Origin: Chloroflexota bacterium
GTDB taxonomy: Bacteria; Chloroflexota; Dehalococcoidia; UBA1151
Assembly: GCA_022561735.1 (NCBI GenBank)
Contig: JADFQR010000084.1
Span: 1 to 6,212 of the forward strand
Direction: 5' to 3'
DNA length: 6,212 bases
Shown here: piece by piece, positions 1 through 4,693 of the stretch
Layout: every line of letters begins with the position of its first letter
Position numbering within the stretch: the first letter of the stretch is position 1
The notes under the pieces: model-generated
Databases searched by the model: none
Seen by the model: only the letters and a program-made list of their open reading frames with translations
Told to the model about the DNA's origin: nothing
Position numbers and translations under genes: made by a program

Positions 1-192
1 GGGTCAAAGTTAGCGAACTGGTCCGCGCTGAAACCGGAGACGGCGTACGGGTCAAAGTTAGCGAACTGGTCCGCGTCGAAACCGGAGACGGCGTACGGGT
101 CAAAGTTGGCAAACTGTTCCGCGCTGAAATCGCCGACGGCGTACGGGTCGAAGTCAGCGAACTTCTCCGCGTCGAAGTCGGTGAACTCGTAA
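1..192 (-). repeat. 48-bp coding tandem repeat array
   Basis: Four consecutive 48-bp units lie at 1-48, 49-96, 97-144 and 145-192, each encoding 16 residues in frame. Units 1 and 2 differ at only two adjacent bases (ctg/tcg, a Ser-to-Asp codon swap). Units 3 and 4 are progressively more diverged, and 193-240 is a barely recognisable fifth unit. The most recent duplication is therefore toward the C-terminal end of the protein. The array begins at the first base of the window and probably continues outside it. Confidence 0.9.
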
Positions 193-404
193 GGATCAAT
201 GTATTCGCCAAATGTGCCGTCGTCTGTGAAGACATAGGCGCCATCATCCGGCGGCGGCTCTACGTAAGTACTGTCCTCCGGCGGCGGCTCTACGTAACCA
301 CCGTCATCGGGCGGGGGCTCCGCGAAGTGGCCGTCAGCCAACGCCGGCATTATCGACGACGAAATAAGGCTTATCGTTACGAGAAAACCCAGAATTCGGT
401 TCAT
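1..404 (-). CDS. Secreted acidic repeat protein, C-terminus beyond window edge
   Basis: This open frame has 134 codons from an ATG at 402-404 and is still open at base 1, so the C-terminus is missing. Residues 1-23 form a typical Sec signal peptide (basic start MNR, hydrophobic core, cleavage after PALA). Residues 29-58 hold three 10-residue units of the type YVEPPPDDGA. From about residue 70 a 16-residue unit of the type FDADQFANFDPYAVSG repeats with growing regularity up to the edge. The protein is rich in Asp, Phe and Tyr, has no Cys and shows no catalytic motif. A GAGGG ribosome-binding site at 412-416 lies 7 nt before the ATG and fixes the start. It follows the lipoprotein gene by 48 bp on the same strand. 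The regular aromatic/acidic spacing resembles degenerate repeats of bacterial surface proteins, but I do not recognise a family. A structural, adhesive or cation-binding surface role is only a guess. Confidence 0.82.
   Translation of the reverse strand, partial: MNRILGFLVTISLISSSIMPALADGHFAEPPPDDGGYVEPPPEDSTYVEPPPDDGAYVFTDDGTFGEYIDPYEFTDFDAEKFADFDPYAVGDFSAEQFANFDPYAVSGFDADQFANFDPYAVSGFSADQFANFD
241..330 (-). repeat. 30-bp coding tandem repeat, three units
   Basis: Three 30-bp units (241-270, 271-300, 301-330) share the core gcggcggctctacgta or a near match. They encode decapeptides centred on EPPPDD/EPPPED followed by a small or aromatic residue. They lie just after the signal peptide and before the 16-residue repeat block, so the protein has two unrelated repeat layers. 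A proline-rich acidic stalk is a reasonable reading. Confidence 0.8.
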
Positions 405-411
405 GCCTGTG

Positions 412-442
412 CCCTCATTAGATCCGTGCGAGAACGCGTCAA
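412..442 (-). promoter_or_regulatory. Weak promoter candidate and RBS of repeat protein
   Basis: On the minus strand TTGACG (437-442, 5 of 6 to the -35 consensus) is followed after 14 nt by TCTAAT (417-422, 5 of 6 to the -10 consensus). The 14-nt spacer is shorter than normal, and transcription would begin within or just after the GAGGG ribosome-binding site at 412-416. The ribosome-binding site is convincing. The promoter is doubtful, and read-through from the lipoprotein gene is at least as likely. Confidence 0.3.
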
Positions 443-452
443 CACTCCGGGT

Positions 453-1226
453 TTAAATGCCACATTCAAATCCTGAAGTAAGACGGTCAAACCTGATCTG
501 TAACGCGGTCGCGTCTGAACCTGTCGCTGTCAACGAAATTGACGTGCCGGTCTGCTCGCACGCCCAGGCGCCGATAAGGCCTCCGCCGGCATTCCCGCCT
601 GAGACGTTCTGGGTCACGTACCCGCCAAACCTCCCAGCCTGGCCGTCTACCGCCAGATCGCCTTCGCTGATCGGCGTGAACGTCACGTTGGGCTGGCTGA
701 GCTTCTGGAGTTCATAGGTTGAATCAACAACCGTTTGTGGGCTGTTACCGTTTTCCGGTTCCCAGAACATCACGATATTGGCGCCGTTATATTCAAAAAC
801 CATGAGGCCTTGATCATTGCTGGCCTCAAGCTCCGTCCATCCCGTTACCAACAGGTTGGCTGATGCGTAGGTAATGTCCTGGTCCATCTGAAGCGTGAAA
901 CCGTAATCATCAAAAACATTTGATATGTACGGTGTGGCCGTGGGTATTGGAGCAGGCGTGGGACTCGGAGGCGGGGTAGCCGTTGGCGCTGCAGCCGTTG
1001 GTGATGGAGTGGGGACGGGGGCTGCAGTGGGCTCTGTGAGCGCCGCCTCGGCCGGAACTTGAGTGGGAGCCGGGTCTTGCACGACCGCTGGGGCTGGTGC
1101 GGATGTAGGCGCGACTTCTGGCGTCGAATCTCCGCCCGAACACGCAACTATCAATACGAGCGTCGTCGCTGCGAGCGCTTTCACTATTAGCGATCGCCGC
1201 CGCGATAGCAGATTTGAGTTGCGCAC
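453..1226 (-). CDS. Lipoprotein with Pro/Thr/Ala-rich linker and unknown C-terminal domain
   Basis: The product is 257 aa, exported and lipid-anchored. Residues 1-28 form a lipoprotein signal with RRR at 9-11, a hydrophobic core and lipobox IVAC, so Cys29 is the expected lipidation site. Residues 31-98 are a low-complexity linker rich in Pro, Thr, Ala and Ser, a style common in Chloroflexota surface proteins. Residues 100-257 look like one compact, mostly beta domain (NVFDDYGFTL at 103-112; WTELE at 130-134; VMFWEP at 152-157), with Cys223 and Cys255 possibly forming a disulfide. I see no catalytic motif. A resemblance to PsbP-like lipoprotein domains is a weak impression only. The start is GTG (1224-1226), chosen because GGGAGG sits 8 nt upstream and the lipoprotein signal begins there. 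The repeat-protein gene follows 48 bp downstream on the same strand, suggesting a two-gene unit. Confidence 0.88.
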   Translation of the reverse strand: MRNSNLLSRRRSLIVKALAATTLVLIVACSGGDSTPEVAPTSAPAPAVVQDPAPTQVPAEAALTEPTAAPVPTPSPTAAAPTATPPPSPTPAPIPTATPYISNVFDDYGFTLQMDQDITYASANLLVTGWTELEASNDQGLMVFEYNGANIVMFWEPENGNSPQTVVDSTYELQKLSQPNVTFTPISEGDLAVDGQAGRFGGYVTQNVSGGNAGGGLIGAWACEQTGTSISLTATGSDATALQIRFDRLTSGFECGI

Positions 1227-1234
1227 CGAATATG

Positions 1235-1240
1235 CCTCCC
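1235..1240 (-). promoter_or_regulatory. Strong RBS selecting the GTG start of the lipoprotein
   Basis: GGGAGG on the minus strand is 8 nt from the GTG at 1224-1226. An ATG at 1240-1242 overlaps this site in another frame, but that frame yields an Arg/Ser-rich shadow, so the GTG is the true start. Confidence 0.75.
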
Positions 1241-1281
1241 ATTAGCGGTGGCGGTTTCTACGCCGCCGCGTTGCTCCTGGA

Positions 1282-1305
1282 AACACCCGGACCGGGTCCG
1301 GTGTT
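1282..1305. promoter_or_regulatory. Strong GC-rich hairpin in the lipoprotein leader
   Basis: An 11-bp inverted repeat (arm aacaccggacc, with one extra C bulged in the left arm) closes over almost no loop. Neither strand has a T-run after it, so it is unlikely to be an intrinsic terminator. It lies about 55 nt upstream of the lipoprotein GTG, where it could act as an mRNA-stabilising or attenuating leader stem, or as a protein-binding palindrome in DNA. Confidence 0.5.
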
Positions 1306-1310
1306 GTGAG

Positions 1311-1334
1311 AGAACTGTTCTTGCCGTGTACACG
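1311..1334. promoter_or_regulatory. Paired palindromes, possible operator
   Basis: Two perfect short palindromes lie 3 bp apart: AGAACTGTTCT (1311-1321) and CGTGTACACG (1325-1334). They fall just downstream of the candidate -10 element at 1341-1346, around the expected transcription start of the lipoprotein gene, where a repressor would bind. No known regulator is recognised. Confidence 0.3.
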
Positions 1335-1340
1335 CCCCGC

Positions 1341-1370
1341 ATAATTCGTGGGCGTCGCTGGATTTGTGAA
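1341..1370 (-). promoter_or_regulatory. Candidate promoter for the lipoprotein gene
   Basis: On the minus strand TTCACA (1365-1370, 5 of 6 to the -35 consensus) is separated by 18 nt from AATTAT (1341-1346, 4 of 6 to the -10 consensus). This would give a leader of about 100 nt containing both palindromes and the hairpin. Matches of this quality also occur by chance. Confidence 0.3.
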
Positions 1371-1570
1371 GCGCCCGGTGGACTCCCCGTAGATGGTGAG
1401 TTGCCAGTCGGACCCCGTCACGAGCTTCCGGCACGAGCCGTAACCGCGCCATACACGCGACCACGCCCGGCGGTGAGTATGGGCACGACGTTCGGCGTTC
1501 GGGCCTGCCCGCATCAGCGAGATGCCCTAAATACGCCCCCCTTCCCGGTCCTATCCACAGCTTTACGATA

Positions 1571-1595
1571 GATAATCTGCAGTGGCCGACCGGTC
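1571..1595 (+). promoter_or_regulatory. Possible -10 element and palindrome ahead of heme monooxygenase
   Basis: GATAAT at 1571-1576 (5 of 6 to the -10 consensus) lies about 76 nt before the ATG, in the only AT-rich patch of the leader (ttacgatagataatc). No good -35 partner is seen. A perfect 8-bp palindrome GACCGGTC follows at 1588-1595. GATAAT is also the hexamer unit of Fur boxes, which would suit an iron-regulated gene, but only one clean copy is present. Confidence 0.22.
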
Positions 1596-1637
1596 TGAAA
1601 CGACCGCAACGCCATGACGGCGGCCAGTAGTAGCGTC

Positions 1638-1644
1638 AGAAGGA
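1638..1644 (+). promoter_or_regulatory. RBS selecting the start of the heme monooxygenase
   Basis: AGAAGGA is 8 nt upstream of the ATG at 1653-1655. The in-frame ATG at 1614 has no ribosome-binding site and would add 13 residues not found in this family, so 1653 is preferred. Confidence 0.75.
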
Positions 1645-1652
1645 TTGCAAGA

Positions 1653-1979
1653 ATGAGCATCGTGATAATCAACGCCATCGAGGTTCCGGAGGGGAAGGGA
1701 GAAGCGCTGGAAGCTAGATTTCGAGCCCGGGCAGGCGAGGTAGAAAACATGCCCGGGTTCGAGGGTTTCGAGCTGCTCAGACCGGTCGAAGGCGAATCTC
1801 GCTACTTCGTGTACACCCGATGGGAGTCTCAGGAGGCGTTCGAGGCGTGGGTGCGAAGCCCGGAGTTCACGCGGGGACACGCAGGTCCGCCTCCCGGTCA
1901 AAGCGCGACAGAGCCTGTGGCGACCCATTCATCGCTTCTGTCGTTCGAGGTAGCGCTGAGCGTGGACAAGCCCGGGTAG
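1653..1979 (+). CDS. mhuD: MhuD/IsdG-type heme-degrading monooxygenase (ABM domain)
   Basis: The product is a 108-aa single antibiotic-biosynthesis-monooxygenase (ABM) ferredoxin-like domain, expected to act as a cytoplasmic dimer that oxidatively opens heme to release iron. The family triad is present: Asn7 (in INAIEVP), Trp66 (EAFEAW) and His76 (RGHAG), matching Asn7/Trp67/His77 of IsdG. From memory, the motifs INAIEVP, VENMPGFEGFELLRPV and ESRYFV, together with the PVAT...SLL.FEV tail, match mycobacterial MhuD closely, so MhuD is the best named relative. MhuD makes mycobilin without CO release, whereas IsdG makes staphylobilin. Product type cannot be read from sequence. The gene is complete and of normal length. 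It is the only plus-strand gene here, convergent with the molybdoenzyme gene 36 bp away. Iron or heme control is plausible but not demonstrated. Confidence 0.9.
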   Translation: MSIVIINAIEVPEGKGEALEARFRARAGEVENMPGFEGFELLRPVEGESRYFVYTRWESQEAFEAWVRSPEFTRGHAGPPPGQSATEPVATHSSLLSFEVALSVDKPG

Positions 1980-2022
1980 CCGGCCACGCGGTGGCGTGTC
2001 CGCGGTCAGCCTGGCTTACCCG
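1973..2022. terminator. Stem structure across both convergent stop codons
   Basis: An outer stem pairs cgggtagcc (1973-1981) with ggcttacccg (2013-2022), 9 bp with one bulged T. Inside it is a small hairpin, gccac-gcg-gtggc (1983-1995). The outer stem includes the stop codons of both convergent genes. No T-run follows on either side, so if it terminates transcription it does so without a canonical U-tract, possibly in both directions. Confidence 0.35.
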
Positions 2023-4667
2023 ATGGTCCGGGGCTTGAAGGTCGTCTGATCGAAAGAGCGCTTGTACTCGGACTCGCCGGTCTTACGGACACGCCCCTTG
2101 CCGAGCTTGAACCTGTAGCGGTTCGAGATCGGGTCAGGAACACGGTGTACGAGGCTGTTGGCCGCCGAGTCCGGCCAGCGCGGCCATATGAAGTTGGTGA
2201 ACATCACCCCCGGCCGCACGATATCCGTGACAACAGCGACCGCGGTAACCCGGCCGCTTCCCGTCTTGATCAGGCCCTCTTCAACCAGCCGGGAGAACTG
2301 GTACGACTCGCCCTCTGTGAAAGTAAAACCGCCCGTTTGAATGAGGACATCGTCGTTCGTGATCTCGACCCAGTCCCCGCTCTCTATGCCGCGTTTAGAA
2401 GCGTCATCCGGGTGAATCTCGACAAAATGCTCCGGCGTCCTGTTGGCCAGGTAAGGCTTGCGGAGGTCGTCATAAGCGGACTGCCAGACCTCGATTACTC
2501 GACCGCTTGTGACCCACAACTCATCGCCGCGCGGGGTGATGCGCTCGTAGAAATCGCTGAAAAACTCCCACGGTGATTTATTGAGCACCGCCTTCCCGGA
2601 ATGGGACTTGAAGTGCGTCAGCCACTTCTCATGTACCGTAGCGCCTCGCGGTGATTCCAATTCCAGGGTTGAGTCGTGCAGACGTTCAGTCCCGACCAGG
2701 TCACTGTCGATCAACCGTATCGGCATCTGTATGCCGGTCGTGCCGTATTTCTTCAGAAGATCGTGCGCACGGATGCCGTCCCGCTCGGCGATAACGACGA
2801 GCGGGTGGTAGTTGAGCACGCCGTTCCGCCCAAACTTGGATGCCTCCTCGAACACGGCGTTCGAGTCCTCCCAGTCGTAGCCCTCGAACCCCATCGCGCG
2901 CCCGAACTTCGCGATCGCCCACCATTCAGGCTGGGCCTCCCCCGGAGGGTCGGTGAACTTCTCGTACAGCCGCAACCGCCGCTCGCCGTTGGCGCGCGTG
3001 TAGTCACATTCACCCCAGCCCGCCGCCGGGAGCACGATGTCAGCGAGCTCTGTCGTGATCGGCGCGCGGGCGTATATCTCCGAGTTGACGACAACCATTC
3101 CCCCGCTGTCCGCCCTGCGGATAAGCGTTTCCGCCGCCGCGTCCGGCCGCGCGTCCGTCACCTGGTGTTCATTCTCCCGCGTCAGTTCAAGGAAGCGGCG
3201 ATAGAACTCGTCGGACGCCGCCATGGCCTGGATCCACAGCGTGCCTATCACCCAGGCAAACCGGAGGTTGCCGGCTTCAACCCAGCGGTCGAGATCGATC
3301 TCCTGCCGCCGCCGGCCGGGAAGCTTGTTTGGAGATTGCAGTCGCGGATAAAGCGCCGCGCCCTTCCAGCCGCGCTGGTGCCCGCCCAGTCGCGAGATCA
3401 TCTGGCCGGGCCTGTTTCCGGCGCCGCAGATTAACCCCAGCGCGGCGTATGACGCCGTGTTCAGATAGTTGTTTGACCAGTAGTTGCCCTTTTCGAGTCC
3501 GAAGGACGCCTTCGGGCGTTTCCCGTTCACCGGTTTTGCGAGCATCTCAGCGGCCTGGCGGATCTTTTCCACCGGCACACCGCTGATCTCTGACGCACGT
3601 TCCAGCCGGGACACGTCCTGCTGGAACAGCCACTCCCGGTAGCCGGCGTAATCCGACCCGAGCCTGCCCCATGTGGTTCGCCACTCGACCGGGGTGTTCC
3701 TGGTGCCGCGCCCCATCCCGGCGTCGATCTCCCAGGAGTTCGCGATCCATTTTTCGATGAACTCGCGATCCTCCCAGCCGTTCTCGATGATCAACCGGAT
3801 GATCGCCAGGTGGAGGGGAGTGTCGCTGCCCGGGATCACCTGGAGGTGAAGACCGCCGCGGGCCTCGGCCCAGGCCACGCCCTGTGTTCGTCGCGGCGTG
3901 GCGAAGATCAGCTTCTTCGGCGTCCCGTTCATGATCCACTCGGTGAACAGCACCGTCTTGGTCTCGAAAGGATCGGTCCCCGAGAAGAAGATTACCTCGG
4001 CATCCGCCCAGTCCTTGTAACTGGCGCTGAACGCGATGATCCCGGAGTCGGTAAGCCCCGGCGTGTCGTCGCCCGGCCCCGGCTTATCGTGCGGGGCGTA
4101 GGCAGGCGTGTGTATGGACCGGAATGCGAGCTTGGAAATCGCATAGGTGTTTTCGAAGTAGTTGTACGAGTATGTCTTCATCCCCCATGCCGACACGCCG
4201 TGACGGTCAATCACATGGCGCGAGACGCGCGCCATAACCTCGATCGCATCGTCCCACGACACCGGCACCAGCTCATCGTTTACCCGCATCAGGGGCGTCT
4301 TCAGCCGGTCTTTCGTCGGTCCGTCCGGGTTGTACACCTTCCCGGCGAGGGTGCCTCCACGGATACTGTGGTTGCCGCCGCGGTTCACCACCGTGGCGTC
4401 CGGGTCCGGTTGTACCACCACGTGATGGCGCACGCCGTCGATCAGCGTGAAGTTGTGCTGGTTCGGGCTAATCCACGATGCCCCGAGCCCGACAGGAAAG
4501 TCCTGCTCCAGCGCGTTCTCAGAAGCCCGCGGCCCGCCCTCCTCACCGTCCGGCCAGGTGAAGACGCGGTAACCGCATCCGACGATGCAGTAATCGCACA
4601 CCGTCTTGTGGACGCGTGCGTTCGGCGGAGGTAGCGGCACCCGCGTTTGCGGCACGTAATTTGCCAT
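2016..4667 (-). CDS. Arsenite oxidase/iodate reductase-family molybdopterin oxidoreductase, catalytic subunit
   Basis: This 883-aa protein belongs to the AioA/IdrA branch of the DMSO reductase superfamily, with bis-molybdopterin Mo and one FeS cluster. Cys24, Cys27 and Cys31 (CDYCIVGCGYRV) plus Ser101 (NHSIRGG) fit the AioA [3Fe-4S] pattern. The Mo-cofactor body follows, with SRLGGHQRGW (425-434) and ANGERRLRLYEKFTDPPG (559-576). The cofactor-binding C-terminal domain includes EVWQSAYDD (726-734) and ends in TFKPRTIG, like AioA. Arg426 and His430 match two AioA pocket residues, but the segment at 200-213 lacks the pocket His and Glu. There is no Tat or Sec signal. The start is fixed: an in-frame TAG lies directly before the ATG, and a weak AGGG ribosome-binding site lies 5 nt upstream. 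The di-heme gene is 26 bp upstream, as in iodate reductase clusters, and no Rieske gene is seen. Family membership is firm. The substrate (iodate, arsenite or another oxyanion) is inferred. Confidence 0.93.
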   Translation of the reverse strand: MANYVPQTRVPLPPPNARVHKTVCDYCIVGCGYRVFTWPDGEEGGPRASENALEQDFPVGLGASWISPNQHNFTLIDGVRHHVVVQPDPDATVVNRGGNHSIRGGTLAGKVYNPDGPTKDRLKTPLMRVNDELVPVSWDDAIEVMARVSRHVIDRHGVSAWGMKTYSYNYFENTYAISKLAFRSIHTPAYAPHDKPGPGDDTPGLTDSGIIAFSASYKDWADAEVIFFSGTDPFETKTVLFTEWIMNGTPKKLIFATPRRTQGVAWAEARGGLHLQVIPGSDTPLHLAIIRLIIENGWEDREFIEKWIANSWEIDAGMGRGTRNTPVEWRTTWGRLGSDYAGYREWLFQQDVSRLERASEISGVPVEKIRQAAEMLAKPVNGKRPKASFGLEKGNYWSNNYLNTASYAALGLICGAGNRPGQMISRLGGHQRGWKGAALYPRLQSPNKLPGRRRQEIDLDRWVEAGNLRFAWVIGTLWIQAMAASDEFYRRFLELTRENEHQVTDARPDAAAETLIRRADSGGMVVVNSEIYARAPITTELADIVLPAAGWGECDYTRANGERRLRLYEKFTDPPGEAQPEWWAIAKFGRAMGFEGYDWEDSNAVFEEASKFGRNGVLNYHPLVVIAERDGIRAHDLLKKYGTTGIQMPIRLIDSDLVGTERLHDSTLELESPRGATVHEKWLTHFKSHSGKAVLNKSPWEFFSDFYERITPRGDELWVTSGRVIEVWQSAYDDLRKPYLANRTPEHFVEIHPDDASKRGIESGDWVEITNDDVLIQTGGFTFTEGESYQFSRLVEEGLIKTGSGRVTAVAVVTDIVRPGVMFTNFIWPRWPDSAANSLVHRVPDPISNRYRFKLGKGRVRKTGESEYKRSFDQTTFKPRTIG

Positions 4668-4693
4668 CTACACCCTGCCTGAAGGGATGTTGT

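Larger units (their letters stand above)
1227..1652. other. Intergenic region without a convincing gene
   Basis: This 426-bp stretch separates the divergent lipoprotein and heme monooxygenase genes. Frames open here on both strands are Arg- or Pro-rich and have no usable ribosome-binding site. The left half, nearest the lipoprotein, holds a promoter candidate, two palindromes and a strong hairpin. The right end holds the heme monooxygenase leader. Between about 1371 and 1560 I see nothing definite. A minus-strand frame ends with TAA at 1242-1244, right against the lipoprotein ribosome-binding site, but its composition is not protein-like overall. Confidence 0.6.

Noticed and set aside
1..192. 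CRISPR array
   Set aside because: The 48-bp units are contiguous with no spacers, are in frame and encode a regular peptide repeat.
457..717. Plus-strand 86-codon frame
   Set aside because: It is antisense to the lipoprotein C-terminal domain, whose frame has a signal peptide, a lipobox and a strong ribosome-binding site.
1242..1514. Minus-strand 90-codon frame ending against the lipoprotein ribosome-binding site
   Set aside because: The stop position is suggestive of coupling and a short stretch (WQLTIYGESTGRFTNP) looks protein-like, but both ends are Arg-rich and random and there is no ribosome-binding site. It could at most be a gene remnant.
1248..1571. Plus-strand 107-codon frame
   Set aside because: It is Pro/Arg/Cys-rich with no motif, and there is no usable ribosome-binding site before its start.
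2676..3434. Plus-strand open frame of 252 codons
   Set aside because: It is antisense to the molybdoenzyme gene, Arg/Pro-rich and without domain signatures. It is a shadow.
3810..4634. Plus-strand open frame of 274 codons
   Set aside because: It lies wholly antisense to the molybdoenzyme gene, is rich in Arg, Val and His with no motif, and is explained by the high GC content of the real gene.
2016..4667. Calling the molybdoenzyme a true arsenite oxidase (aioA)
   Set aside because: There is no aioB neighbour, part of the arsenite pocket appears missing and a di-heme gene is the operon partner. Only family-level assignment is justified.
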